From NCBI GenBank assembly GCA_036346405.1, contig CM070554.1:43423058-43487057 (forward strand): DNA of 64,000 bases, in the 5' to 3' direction. The translations under genes were made by a program, and so were the position numbers. This stretch comes from Phyllostachys edulis (Eukaryota; Streptophyta; Magnoliopsida; Poales; Poaceae). Positions 1 through 12,053 of the stretch are shown piece after piece. The notes below the pieces were generated by a model. It ran no database searches and was not told the DNA's origin. It saw nothing but the letters and a program-made list of their open reading frames with translations. Positions within the stretch are counted from its first letter, which is position 1. Every line of letters begins with the position of its first letter.

Positions 1-1033
1 TTCTCCATTCTCGCACGGTTGAGGCAAGTACTCTGTTTGATAGAATGACTATGATTGTTTGATAGTGAGTGCTAGTATTTTTTATACATATTAGCTATGC
101 ATGGTTGATAGTGTGATATGTATGATTATATATGGCGAATGCTTGAGATAATTTTAAGTGTTATTCATGTATGATGTTGTTACTATACATGTTATTGAAA
201 GATAGAGTATTTGTACATGTGCACATTGAGAGCATACTTGAGACTTGGTCATGTGGTGACCAAGTATGTATATTTGAGGTCCCCGTCATGTAGATGATGG
301 GCTTGTGGTCCCCACACTCGTGGAGTGTGGGCATTGATTAGAGGTCCCCGTCATGAAGATTATGGGCTGTGGTCCCTATACTTGTGGAGTATAGGCTCTT
401 GGTCCCTATGCTAGAGGGCACAGACAAGGGTATACATCGACGGTTGTATATCTCGTATTATCGGTAAAATACGAAAAGAGTAAAAGAGAAAAAGATGCAT
501 TGTACATTTGCATTACATAAAACATGTGAGATGTTTTAGAGTAAAGCTTTGGTATTGGATGTTGATACTATAACTATAAGTTGAATGTTTTATTATTGGT
601 ACTTGCTGAGTCTTTGGGCTCACTCTTGCTTTTGTTGTGCTTTTAGGTACCATTTGCAAGAACGGCATGCATGGGACGGAGTAGATTTGAGTTGGATTCA
701 CACACCGCCACTCATCTTTAAAGATTGATTAAATCTTAGTTCGTACCTTAATAAATGAGTAAACTACTTAAGGATTGATTATGGTTATGCTTCACGCATT
801 GGATTATTTGTAATAATGATGAGTAGTATAATTTGGATATCTCTAAACATGCCTTAGTTGATGGAACTGGATGTTGGAATATTTGGTTATGATTTATTTA
901 ACTGTTGAAACCTCCAGTATAGTTAGCTATACAAAGGAGGTTCTGCCAAAATTTGGAATATTGTCTTAGGTTTTAATTTATTATCATGTTAATTTAGTAG
1001 CATTCCAGGCTTATGTTGGGCTGGGGTGTTACA
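1..1033 (+). repeat. Gypsy (Tekay-like) LTR fragment, 3' end
   Basis: Non-coding sequence running in from the left edge and ending at 1033 in GGGGTGTTACA, a typical grass Gypsy LTR terminus. At about 603-650 it carries the module ACTTGCTGAGT...CTCACTC...TTTTAG, which recurs in the LTR near 8929 and, on the minus strand, near 45830. A roughly 65-bp unit with a small hairpin (CACACTC/GAGTGTG) is duplicated at about 280-420. The LTR abuts the CACTA transposase remnant directly, so it probably inserted into it. No gag-pol is present in the window, and the 5' end lies outside. Confidence 0.55.
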
Positions 1034-2470
1034 ATATCCAAGGTCGAGAGAAATGAATTGTGCTAGAGCTTGTATGGTGTGAAAGTTTCGTCCGGTTACT
1101 TCGCCAACATGAAGAAACTTGTTTCTATGGGAGTTTTGAAATTAATTGGTATGAAGTCTCATAACTGTCAAGTGCTGATGACACAAATGCTTCCTGTTGC
1201 AATTAGAAGTATTTTGCCGAACAAGGTCTAAGTGGCAATCATAAGGCTGTGTTATTTCTTTAACTCAATTGCTCAGAAGGTTATCGATCCCGATGGACTA
1301 GATGCTCTGCAGGCCGAGGTGGTGACGACTCTATGTCATCTTGAGATGTATTTCCCTCAGTCATTTTTCGATATCATGGTCCATGTCATTGTTCATCTTG
1401 TGAAAGAGATAAAGATATACGGTGCTGTGTTCCTACGTTATATGTATCTGTTCGAGAGGTACATGGGAATTTTCAAGTCCTATGTACGGAATCGATCTCG
1501 GTCGGAGGGCAGCATCATCAAAGGTTATGCAACCAAAGAGGTCATTGAGTTCTGCGTCAACTACATGGCTTAGGTGGAACCGATTGGTGTGCCTTTATCT
1601 CGTCATGATTGGAGGCTGGAGGGTATCGGGACCATCGAAGGAAAGCAATCACTCTCGATCTAGATACGTACGCTCAAGCCCATTTCACGGTCTTGCAACA
1701 CATGACTGAAGTGTCCCCGTACATCGACGAGCACAAAGACAAGGTACGCCAACAGAATCTAGGCCGGTCAGAGGTTTGGATCATGAGAGAGCACAACCAT
1801 CGGTTCAACGAATGGTTAAAGGTGTGATTCATTGGGAAGTCATCAAGCGATAATATGCTGCGATGGTTGGCAAAAGGGCAAAAATTTACAATTGTGAGAT
1901 GGCAAGGATACGACATAAATAGGTACATATTTTATACGACAGCTCATGATAGAAAGAACACAGTCCAGAACAGCGGTGTCCGCATAGATGCGTTTCACAA
2001 GCAGTTCAATACCGCTGGGCCAAACATAATGAAACGTGGGTTGAGCTCCTACTATGGGTTCGTAGAGGAGATTTAGGAGCTCGACTACGTACTTTTCAAG
2101 ATCCCCCTGTTTCGGTGCCATTAGGTCAAACTTACACAGGGTGTGAAGGTTGATAAGTATGGTGTCACTACTGTAGACCTCAAACGTGTCGGACACAAGG
2201 ACGAACCATTCGTACTAGCTAAGCAAGTTGTTCAAATTTTTTATGTAACGGACCTGACAAATAAGAACCGTCATGTAGTTCTCATGGAAAAAAAGGATTG
2301 TCGGAGTAGAGAATGTCATGGATGAGGAAGAGTACAGTCAATGTGACGAGTTGCCTCCATTCGGAGATGGCATCAGGATCGAGGAAGAACCCAGTGAGGA
2401 AGCTAGCTATGTGTGTGTCGATCATCATGAAGGGATATTTTTTAAAAGAAAATAGCCAAGTGGAACGATC
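1034..2470 (+). pseudogene. CACTA (En/Spm) TNP2-type transposase, C-terminal part (DUF4218 + DUF4216)
   Basis: Decayed C-terminal part of a plant CACTA transposase, the enzyme that would cut and move En/Spm-type elements. From about 1111 the frame reads through CQVLMTQMLPVAIR, a stop at about 1229, then VIDPDGLDALQAEVV, YMYLFERYMGIFKSYVRNR and EVIEFCVNYMA. This is the DUF4218 signature (family norm: P-F-E-R-Y-M...L-K-x-Y-V-R-N). After frame changes, 1860-2320 carries DUF4216-like text: GVKVDKYGVTTVDLKRVG, EPFVLAKQVVQIFYVTD and HVVLMEKK. Several stops and at least two frameshifts make it a pseudogene. The N-terminal catalytic part is missing; the Gypsy LTR ending at 1033 probably truncated it. 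CACTA subterminal repeats follow at 2600-2820. Confidence 0.8.
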
Positions 2471-2573
2471 CCACACGGTGAACACCTATTTGGAATATTG
2501 TTCTATTGTAATTAAGAAGCTCGGCACGTAATTAAGAAAATATTCCATCTGTGATTGTATCTGCTTTCTTATT

Positions 2574-2825
2574 TCAGGGGGCATGGCTAGCATTTCCTAA
2601 GGCTAGCCAAAGAACAGAATATTTTTTAGCTATAGAAGGAACTATCACAGGCAGTTTAGTAGAGCAAACCGTCTGTGATATGGTCGCATATCATATACTG
2701 TTTTTAAAAATAGAACCATATGTGATATGGTCGCATATCACATACGGTTATATTAGGAACCGTCTGTGATAAAATATCACTAACGGTTCTTTAAGAGAAC
2801 CGTCTGTGATATCCCTTTATTAATA
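2574..2825. repeat. CACTA subterminal repeat block 1
   Basis: Alternating inverted copies of AACCGTCTGTGATA and TATCACAGACGGTT-like motifs, typical of CACTA ends where the second transposon protein binds. The block opens with a GGCATGGCTAGCATTTCCT module that recurs in direct orientation at about 7366. It separates the TNP2 remnant from the next CACTA-type gene. Confidence 0.75.
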
Positions 2826-4122
2826 GGGTCCCGCTAGGGTTTGTGCCCTTACTCCTCACCCGCTCCCTGTCTTCCCTCCCTGTCGTCCTCCTCTCACATC
2901 CACTCAATCTCACGCCACACGTGACATGGGGAAGAGCGACACAGGGAAGGGCGATGCTGGCGGCGACTGGATCTGAGCTTTCACCGCTCTTTCTTCTTCC
3001 CATCCCGATCTTCCTCCCCTCCCTCACCTTGGGGTGACATTCTTTCGAGAACCGAAGGTATGGATCCCAAATCCCACTTCTTTACATTAAATCGCATGGT
3101 AATGTAGTTGGATTTGTGCTTGTGGTTGGTAGATCTAGCTGTCAGAGATTTTTTTTTAGGGCAAACAATGGTAGATCTGGGAGGAAATCCCCTTTGTGTT
3201 GTGCTTCTACATGCCCAAGATAACTGAAATTTGCCGATTTTCTACATATTTCATGCTCACTGTGCCTATGTAGGATGTTTTTTTCTCCATATGTGCAGTT
3301 TGTCATAGTACTTAGGATTCCTAGTACTTTTTAGTACATGCATCGGATGAAAGGAGGCAAGTTGGATTATTAATGCAAGTTCAGTTCATAAGGTAGATTC
3401 TAAAATTAGAATAGTCCTAAACCCTATTCTGGTACTATATTATGTTGATGCACATTATTTCCCAGAAGATCATGATGCTTAATATCCTTGCATTTTTTTC
3501 AAGTGATTTACAACCCGCATCCTTGATGGTGATAGAATAGAAAATTGATTTGTGTATTATTTTGCCATGTTCTTTCCTTGGTGAAACATGTGCATAAATA
3601 AAAGTTGCTACATGCTATATTTGAAATAACATCAGGCTTTGCACGACATAATCCAATATAAGAAAAAAAATGGTGGGATGGGATGGCCAAATTTGGCAAG
3701 GCTGCTTATTTTCTTCTGCCATGGTGCAAGAGCCTTCATCATGGGTTTCTGGTATTGTGAATGGGTAGAACTTGGTTTGCTTATATGCTTAAGAAATTAT
3801 TTTGCATCTCCTTTTTTTCCCATTCTCTAGGGACATGAGGATTAACCAATGTCTCTTGAAGTAGCTCCTCGCATATCTTTTGTAGCATTTGTGATTAAGA
3901 TCCATGCCTTTAATTATTGTTTTTTTCAAAATCCCCTGTTCAAGTAGATTGCCTTCATTCATGTTTCTTTTATGTTACAAAGTTTATTGTAGGGAGGGCA
4001 TCTGTTGATTTTTTTTTCCTATGTTGAGTTGCATTACATTCCTAGTTTTAGATAAGAAAAAATTCAATCAAGAAAAATTTCTTTTGTCTTTTGCTGAAAA
4101 GTTTTCATAGCAAGTAAGCGAG
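2826..4122. other. non-coding leader/intron region of the second CACTA gene
   Basis: No convincing coding sequence. It starts with a C/T-rich stretch (2850-3030) that looks like a promoter or 5' leader and continues as AT-rich, T-tract-rich DNA typical of a plant intron up to the ATG at 4123. The assignment to the downstream gene is inferred from position. Confidence 0.35.
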
Positions 4123-5241
4123 ATGGCGTCCGCACAGTCTTCGCCGCCATCATCGACGTCGCCTCATGTGTTTGACACTCCGATGAAAGGGGTACCTAAG
4201 CGAGATGGCAGAGAAATATCGAAAAGGCTTGAGGGCAGAATGACCATCATGGAGGTCACTCCCGTTCGGGTCCCTCTGCATCACAAGAAAGCAGCGGCAG
4301 CATTCTGGACCACCTATGGGATAGTTGCAAGGGAACGGGTCCCCATCACCACACTAAGCTGGAAGTCTCTGACGAAAGAAGAGAAAGAGCAGCTATGGGA
4401 TGAAATTTTAAGGTCGTTCGAGATCCCAGTAGAAGTCCAAGGACTCGTGTGACGGCAGGCGTTCCTCGCGATGGGAAAAAGCGTGGAATACCTTCAAGAG
4501 CATGCTTATCACGGAGTACATGAACAAGGATCGGACGCCCTTCACGAAGTATCCTTTTGTGTGGCTGGATACATAGGACGCCTTTATGTGGATGAAGACG
4601 ACGAACGAATTTCAGGAGCAAAGTGCAGCGCAAAAGGCTATCCAGACACAAAACACCCACCCCCACATACTCAGCACCACTGCGTACGCGGGTAAAATCC
4701 CGCAATGGACGAGGAGGCAATCCGGTCGGAGGCCTCCCCGCCATTGGACGGGATCACAGACGAGCGCATCCGAAATTGGTTAAGAGCGAGGTCATCAACC
4801 ACGTCTTCAGGCACCATCTCTTTCATAAACCCGACTGATGAGAAAGTGTCCCAACTTCTAGTAAGATATGTCGAACTACCTAGTTGTTAATAAGTCCATA
4901 ACTTCATAGGGTCTAAAATAACATGATGGCCTCTTGCAACAAACATTGAATACCGAATCTTCCCAAGTCTCCTTCGAAGTAGTTAGGGAGAGGGATATAC
5001 TATCCATGGTCCTGGGAAACAAGGAGCACCTGGGTCGCATGCGAGGCCTTAAGTTTTATGTACCTTGGAGGCAAGGATTCCCACACAACTCCGAGGCGTA
5101 TAGGAGTAGGAAGAGATCCAAGGCTAAGCACGAGGAACGGTTGAAAGAGGAGATTTGTGTAGAATTTCGAGGACAGATAGCATCATTGGAAGAAAAAATG
5201 AATCAAGTCCTCAACCAGTCGCAAGCCACCCCCGTTATTTA
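4123..5241 (+). pseudogene. CACTA-associated Transposase_24-like (Tnp1-type) protein, broken
   Basis: The ATG at 4123 opens MASAQSSPPSSTSPHVFDTP, a Ser/Pro-rich N-terminus, followed by TTLSWKSLTKEEKEQLWDEI. The frame ends at 4452 and continues in other frames with FVWLDT-like text near 4550 and FINPTDEKVSQLLVRYVE at about 4830. Around 4990-5090 it reads SFEVVRERDILSMVLGNKEH and GLKFYVPWRQGFP, the conserved block of the plant transposase family PF03004 (E...D...LG.KEH.GR.RG....PW...F). A Lys/Arg-rich helix and an EEKMNQVLNQ coiled coil follow. In the family this is the DNA-binding accessory protein of CACTA elements. Multiple frameshifts make it non-functional. Confidence 0.65.
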
Positions 5242-7161
5242 GGGAACCAGCCCCCCTCAATGTCGGAGTAGCTGTGCGTCCATGCCACTTTCTGAACATA
5301 GCGACATCCAATTACCTATCGATGATATCCAAGTAATGTACATCTATGGAATGCTACATAGATAGACCTGTTGGACACCTTAGCTAATTGTGTATCGTTA
5401 TGTAGGTGCCCACGCTGTGCAACCTCAGAGTTAGGCTTGTTGGCTCCATTCCCGTTGAGGCTGGTCGGGGGATGGCATATCCATGCCCACTAGGGACGCT
5501 GGTGCACGGTGCCCAGCTAGAGACCAGTTTCGTGAAGGTCCAGGTGGACATGGTACATGACATTTTCAGAGCTGTCCCACTGTAGAAGCCCCCAAATGAC
5601 GAGATCATGACACTAGGGGATGCCATCCAGACATTCGTCCAGTGGCCCAAGAGGGACATCGCCCTGGACCCTTCCGTGCTAGAATCTACCTAGCATGAAC
5701 AGTTGGTCTCTCCACACGACCATCTAGAGCCTGCGGCCTCTCCGACCCTCCCTTCGATGTCCCCACGTGCACCTGATCCGCGTCGGCAAGCCACCATATC
5801 GGCACACATGAAGAACACACCAAGCATATATGAACAGCGTGCCCATTCGTCTCCCGTGAAGAATACATACCAGCGTGTCAGCAAGACCAAATCAAAGAAA
5901 ATCAAGGTGCCTCCAAAGCCCTGTACATTCTTGCTAGGAAAGCCGTTGGTCCCAGATACACTCTTAGTCAGCCTTGTAATGGGTGCCACTTCTTTGCATC
6001 CGTGGTACATCGGAAAGACCAACAAGACGAGGACACAATGCCCTACGGGTTTCACCATCAAGTACACGGCGGGCCATTTTCTCCACGAGCCCAACTTCTT
6101 TGTGGTGGGCTTTGACGACTTGTTCAATCTCTGCACCGTCGACACCTCACTTTTAAGATGTTGGACACTATAAGTGTGTACAATTACGGTCTACATGCAT
6201 GTAATACCAATAAATGCCATAACTCCTTGCTTACGTATAAACACATGATCCAAGAAGCCAAATGTGGAAAAGAATCGGTCAGTTTTCTCGACCCACACTT
6301 GATCTCTGAGCAATGCATCAACGACAATGCATCCTACATCGAGGATTATGTAACAACGGGACTACATGCTCACAATGACAAGGAGTATATACTTGTACCC
6401 TATAACCAGGGGTAAGTGCTTCACTTATTGCTATACTCATTGATTTGTACTTCATATGCAACACAAAGTTAGTTTTAAGGACTATGGCGGCATACGTGTG
6501 TAGGTAGCATTGGATTCTAATTGTCATTATACCAAAATGAAACAAGGTAATATACCTTGATTCCCTAATCAAGAGCATGCACGACTTCACACTTGTGCAA
6601 CAATTAATCAACAGGTTAACTCATTTCATCCATAAATAACTCTATGTTCCCTTCGTTTGCAATGGTTGAGGCTAATTTTTTTTGAATCACGTAGGTCATT
6701 CACTGCGTACATTGCCAAAGGAGGGAGACACGTGGAAGGGAACACCACACTGCGACATTTGACGCAATTTTCGGTAACCGCTAGTACACAATAATCATAT
6801 ATCACACTTCGTAATGCTGCCTCTCAAGCTGAACAAACATATGTATATAATTCTATTTTTGAAGTGCCACCAGTAGCTAGAGGGCAACGTATGTGGACTC
6901 TATGTTTGCCGCCATATGCAAGAAATCATGGGTGGTAGGCCCAAGGATCCAGAGGTTTATCAATCTCACAATAATTATTTCCTACTCATCAATTAATATA
7001 TATAAGTGCTTACGACTTTACTCTTCCTAGCGACAGGGGAATCAACATCTCTTTAAGTATAGTCCAAATGAATGAACTCTCCGAAATTCGAGGACGGATC
7101 ACCACGTTCTTAAAGACGGAGGTCATTGACCCAAAAGGAGAGTTTCACACGGGAGACTGAA
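5242..7161 (+). pseudogene. Ulp1/SUMO-protease-like C48 peptidase carried by the CACTA element
   Basis: A decayed region after the Transposase_24-like block ends in a recognisable Ulp1 (C48 cysteine protease) fold. A readable exon at 6158-6411 (FLDPHLISEQCINDN...) ends at a GTAAGT donor. The next exon starts near 6504 with HWILIVI (His codon 6508-6510), then YLDSL (Asp codon about 6559), then, after another intron-like gap, GNVCGLYVCRHMQEIMGG (Cys codon 6892-6894, with an upstream Gln codon at 6871). This is the H-D-Q-C catalytic order of SUMO proteases. The C-terminal piece reads MNELSEIRGRITTFLKTEV and ends at TGA near 7160. In-frame stops, for example inside the His-Asp segment, show it is broken. 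Ulp1-like domains are known cargo of grass CACTA and MULE elements. Confidence 0.7.
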
Positions 7162-7365
7162 TAAATTTTTTAGTGACAAACAATGTTTTCTTATTGTATA
7201 TGTAAACATGTTGTAAAAATATTATGACAATTCATCTATAATTAATCAGAAATTTGTTTATCTTTGATATATATGTGTATCTATGATTGATATATGTGTA
7301 TATATGATATATCTATGTATTTGTATATTGCTTTTATCTGTTATTTGTGTATTGTTTTCAGAGGG

Positions 7366-7870
7366 TATGGCTAGCATTTCCTGAGGCTAGCTGAAAAATA
7401 GAAAATTTTCTATATATAGAGCGAACTATCACAGATAGTTTTGTGGTATAAACCGTTTGTGAACGCCTACTATCACAGATGGTTCTGTATACCAACCGTC
7501 TGTGATATGCAGCCTGTCACAGACGGTTGGTAAACACAACCGTCTGTAACCTTCTATGATATGTAGCCCATCACAGACGGTTGGTAAACACAACCATCTG
7601 TGATGGCCGACATGTGACAAATGGTTGGTAAACACAACCATTTGTGATGGCCGACATATCACATACGGTTTCATGGTTGAAGCCGTCTGTGATAGTTGGC
7701 ATTCATAGATGGTCATTTATACAAACCGTCTATGTTGTGACTTATCACAGACAGCTCAAAAACCGTCTGTGATAATCATCTGTTATTACAGACGCAATAA
7801 AACAGACGGTTCAGAAACCATCTGTGATTAGGGTTTAGAATCGTCAATCATGACCCTCAATGTGGTAGTG
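7366..7870. repeat. CACTA subterminal repeat block 2 and probable 3' end
   Basis: Dense array of CACAGACGGTT / AACCGTCTGTG motifs in alternating orientation from about 7428 to 7830, preceded by the same GTATGGCTAGCATTTCCT module seen at 2574. A TAGTG at 7866-7870 could be the CACTA terminus read from the 3' side, but a matching 5' CACTA end and 3-bp duplication were not identified. Confidence 0.75.
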
Positions 7871-7929
7871 GTGGTAACTGAACAAAGCCAAGGCAAGTCA
7901 TAATCCATTGATCATATTGAACCTATGTT

Positions 7930-9345
7930 TTCAAAAGTATATTTTATTATATTAAATTGCATGCTATCTTTTATATCAACATCTTTTGGGAATAGTTAAT
8001 CACCTATTTGCATTATGCCTTCATTGATTATTTGAATACCATTATTCATTTGTCACCATAGGATGGTCATTACTAGTTGGACATATTTGTATCACCAACA
8101 TGGCATCGTAGAAATGCTTAGCCATGCTTAGTTGTACGATGGGCTCAAGTCATATGTTCAAAAATGTTAATTTGACTCATTGTGGCGGGTAGCCACTGTT
8201 TGTTAAAATTTGTTGTATGATAGCAGGGTACGTCATTGGTCTTGGTTGAATAAAATGATTTTTGCTGAGATGAGCGATTTGTAGTAAAGGGGGTGCGGAT
8301 AGTACATTGTTGGGATGAGGTAGACTCGCCTGAGTACTTATAAAGGACTTAATGTTGTGTGCTATTGAACTGGGCTATATCGTACAACCACATGTCTAGT
8401 ATGGGATGGACTTGGCTAACTAATTAGCAATGTCTTAATTTCAGTTCTGTTTTGGAAGCGTGAGTTACGAGATGGACGTAAACTCACAATGGCACAAGAG
8501 GGGGGCCTTATCTGGTTGAAAAGACATTCAGTATTGAAACCTTAGCGGACAGAACTGGGTTAAGAAGTAGCTTTATAAAGGCCTTGTGATAATCACTTAG
8601 TCGAGCACCTATGGAAGTGTGGTCAGACATTATAAGTTGATTTATCTCTTGTGGGTAAAGCTGTACAACCTTTGCAGAGTTAAAACTGTTTAAACAGTCG
8701 TGTCCCTAGTTATGGAAAATACTTAGGGATTTCACACGAGAGATAGAGTTTGGTTGAGAAGTGAATTGGGAGTTCACTAGTTGTTTCAAAGACATTGTTA
8801 TTTATTTATTGTCTTTTGAATTACACTTTGTAATCTATTTACTGTCAATATCTGCTTTCTACAAAACAACCATATGACTATTCCTTTTATCAAGCCTTGC
8901 ATGAACATTAATTGTATATTGTTCCCTATGACTTGCTGAGTACTTTATATACTCATGGCTTTAAACTTTGCTGCTTAGTTGAAGAAAGTCAAGCTGCTCA
9001 AGAGTTCTACGAAGAGGAGTTTTTTGAAGGTTTTGCCAATTATGATGTGTTCTCCACTCGATTGCATGTGGACATGTTGAATGGACTTTCCAAGTTTATG
9101 TTCCGTTGTAAGAGTTTATTTGTTTCCTTAGCCTTGTGTGTCATGTTAAGTAAACATTGATCATAAGGTTCAGTTATTATTACTATTTGTTATTTCACTA
9201 TCTTTTTAGTTAAATCATTAAACAGATGGTATTATATCGACGTTTCACTGTATGAGCTAACTACTAATCTGGGACTAGTTCAGAATACACAGAGGGTTTC
9301 GGATGTGTAAATCCGAGTCCCGACAGACACTCCCAACAAGCAATT
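7930..9345 (+). repeat. Gypsy (Tekay-like) solo LTR or LTR remnant
   Basis: Non-coding block with LTR hallmarks of grass Tekay/Del-type elements. GTGGGTAAAGCTGTACAACC...GTCGTGTCCCTAGTTATGG occurs near 8650-8715, and GACTTGCTGAGTACTTTATATACTC at 8929 matches the LTR modules near 603 and 45830. No gag-pol lies on either side, so a solo LTR or a fragment is most likely. The exact ends and target duplication were not resolved. Small open frames here, such as 8912-9160, are LTR sequence rather than genes. Confidence 0.5.
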
Positions 9346-9427
9346 TTACTTGATACTTTGCCTATGTCATGTCAGTTTTTTTATGAGGTGAAAAGAGAGG
9401 GAGGAAAGAAAAAAAGTTTGATACTCA

Positions 9428-10299
9428 GGGCATCTCCAATAGTAACACTTTAGTCATATGTTAGCTATGCCACATCAGCAAAACTTATGTGGAGGAGAGA
9501 AGGGGAGGAGAGAGAGCACATGTCGTTATTTCCTGAAGCGACCATCATGCACACGAAACAAGATGTGATGCAACGATCGCATGCACTATTGGAGCGGAGC
9601 CATCCACTTCCCACGCAGTTTGTGGGGGCCACGCGGTAGTGCGACCACGACCAAGCAGTGACCGTTTCGGCTTCGATGATAGCGATGAATGCGAGGGCGA
9701 CCGGCTCCACGTCGGCGACGGTGACCGGAGGATGTGACGGCGACAGCAACAAACGCTCGGTGATGGTGACAAACACCAGGGAAACCGATGGATCACTCTA
9801 TCTGGTTGGATTCGGCTCGCTGGAGTCTAGATCTGAACGGATCCGGTCGGATCCAGACGCCGACAAGCCAAATACGGTAGCACCGATAGCGGCGAGCTTG
9901 GATAGTGTGGTGGTTGGAAGCGGTGGGGGGAGATGGTGACAAGGAGGGAGAGAGTGGGCAATGGGGTGGGAGAGAGTGGGCGTCGGGGAGGGAGAGAGAT
10001 GGTATCGGGGGGAGGGGAGAGAGATATGAAGTGGTATGGGAGAGAGTGGCGGCCGACGATGGCGGGTAGAGGGCGATGGGGAGAGAGAGGGCGACGAGGA
10101 GGGGGGTTGTGCGACAGAAAAGAAAGGAGAGGGAGGGATGGCTGGGTAGGTTATTTAAAAAACTGACATGTGGTACCACTTAAAAAATAGTAAAAAAGTT
10201 GATGCTGGAGAGTATGCTAGAGACAAATTGGACATATTGTCTTTAAAAATGATGTGGCAGAAGTTAGAGACAATGTTGTCTAACTATTGTAGATGCCCT
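9428..10299. mobile_element. non-autonomous TIR DNA element with GC-rich interior
   Basis: The left end GGGCATCTCCAATAGT and the right end, read in reverse complement as GGGCATCTACAATAGT, form terminal inverted repeats of at least 16 bp. The element is about 870 bp. Flanks are TCA and TCG, which could be a degraded 3-bp PIF/Harbinger-type duplication, but this is weak. The interior at 9640-10150 is unusually GC- and purine-rich compared with the flanks, including GGGAGAGAGAG repeats, and could be a captured gene fragment. I recognise no domain in it. Confidence 0.55.
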
Positions 10300-10422
10300 C
10301 GTCTAAGTACCAAATCTTTTTAGAGGACCAAGAAATGTGTGGCCAATCTCTGTCCACCTAGTCTTTCTCTCTCCTTTACCGAAAAGTTTTAGTAAGAAAC
10401 TAAAGATACAAACTACTCCCTC

Positions 10423-10431
10423 TAACTCTTT
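10423..10431. repeat. target site duplication, left of MULE-1
   Basis: TAACTCTTT here versus TGACTCTTT at 20643-20651 (8 of 9 bases match). Nine base pairs is the size expected for Mutator superfamily elements. Confidence 0.75.
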
Positions 10432-10610
10432 GAATTTTTTACTGTTCTAGCCCTGTAGCGCCGCGTAATTCCAAATTGACCCCCCTTCCACCGTATTTAC
10501 AAAAGTAGACCCCATTCGAGCGCGGAATCGCCGAGGGGCTAATGCGTGCCCCCTTTCACGCTCACCGAGCGCAGAAAGCGCAACAAGCCATCGCGGGAAC
10601 CCAGCCGAGA
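10432..10610 (+). repeat. MULE-1 left terminal inverted repeat
   Basis: Pairs with 20475-20642 in inverse orientation over roughly 165-175 bp with substantial divergence. Matching landmarks are CTGTAGCG, CGTATTTAC, CGAGCGCG and GAGCGCAG/GAGTGCGG. The long, diverged TIR indicates an old insertion. Confidence 0.75.
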
Positions 10611-12053
10611 GCAGAAGCGAGCATTGGGCACGGGAGGCGGTGGGCCTGGCGACATACTGCGCCGCTGAAGGCGCGGACCAGTGAGTTTTCGCGGTGGGTG
10701 GCGCGCAGAGCAGCTACACCCGTGGCCCATCTGCGCGCTTCATGGTGGAGGAGCACGAGATGAGGCCCGCCCTTTGCCACAGCGCTGGCCACACGCTGCG
10801 CCACTTGGCGCTTCGCTGCCACACCTGCCTTCATGCCGCCCACGCACAGCCGCACCGCCTTTCCGTGATGGAGGAGCGCGGGATGAGGGCGCCCCTGCTT
10901 CGCACAAGACCCACTGCGTGCTCACGCCCGCCAAGACTCACATCGCCACGCCAGTCAAGACCGCCACAGCCCCCATGCGCAGCGTGCTACATGAGCCACG
11001 CGCCCAGCCATTTCTCAATTTACAGCCTCGAATGGCTTTAAACAAGCCGAGTGAGTGAAGAACTTCACTCGTTCGCATTTGCATTTCTTCAGCCTGAGCG
11101 AGAGAGGCAGAGAAGAGAGCAAGAGAGCCAGAGAAGAGAGTGAGAAAGCCAGAGAAGAGAGTGAGAGAGAGGCAAAGAAGGCAAGAAGGATTGGTGGTTA
11201 TCGGTTGGATTTTCGCTGGTTTTCAGTTGCATTTTGGGTGGTTTTCAAGTGCATAAGTTGTTGGTCGGCTTGCGAGCATCAAGAAAAGGTAATTTTTATG
11301 TACATGCGACTATAGTTTTAGCTAGGTGATTAGCATGTAATTAGCTTAATGGTCTCGTAATAATTACGTAAATACACATGCAATGAGCGTAGTGAATTTG
11401 TTATTACCGTACTAGTTTCTTGAGAGTGTTAGGTAGCCATGCTCAGTTAATGTAAATGTTTAGTTAATGTGGATATCATTGTTTAATTAGTCGTGTTAAT
11501 GTCGTCTTAGTAACGAAAATAATGTGCTTGATGTTATTTGATCGTTACTTTAGCGCGGTTAAGTAGTACATTTGTTGAGGTAAGGTATACATGCATCTCT
11601 GTCTATATTATGATTTGATGAATTTAGCACGTATGGATTAATATGGTAGTCCTTCATGCAGTAAAAATCTATATTTTGAAACCATGTAAATATACGAATT
11701 ATTTGAATTGTTTTTTTAAAAAATAAAATAACATTGTGCAGTGATGCAAACCATTCGACCTAGTGGGATATTATTTAGTATTTGAAATAGAAGTATGAAA
11801 TACATTTAGGACAGATTAATGAAGAGCAGAAGAAGTCAGATAGCCAAACTGCAGAATCTATTAATATTTTTTGTTACCTAATTACCCATTTAAGACCTGT
11901 GTTTTTATTTTCAACTCCATATATATAATTGAATCCTGTAATACTCAACTAAATGTGAATTAGTAGAAGCACAATTAATCAAATCTGGTATTTGATACTC
12001 ACGTAGTCAAGTGTGTTTATTTATTTATGTTTGTCATTTTGCGCGTAGAACCG
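10611..12053 (+). promoter_or_regulatory. MULE-1 transposase upstream region: GC-rich segment, leader and intron
   Basis: 10,540-11,050 is GC-rich with long open frames on both strands but no recognisable protein, so I treat it as non-coding. At 11,055-11,290 there is a leader with a GAGAGCCAGAGAAGAGAGTGA-like repeat of about 21 bp, ending in AAAAG followed by a GTAATT donor at about 11,290. The AT-rich stretch to a GCGCGTAG acceptor at about 12,048 looks like one long 5' UTR intron. The transposase ATG follows at 12,054. Confidence 0.4.

Noticed and set aside
9658..10179. Gene on either strand within the small TIR element
   Set aside because: Long frames on both strands with low-complexity composition and no domain; kept only as a possible captured fragment.
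10542..11058. Overlapping GC-rich frames on both strands in MULE-1
   Set aside because: No domain, comparable open frames on both strands, and position between TIR and transposase leader indicate GC-rich non-coding DNA.
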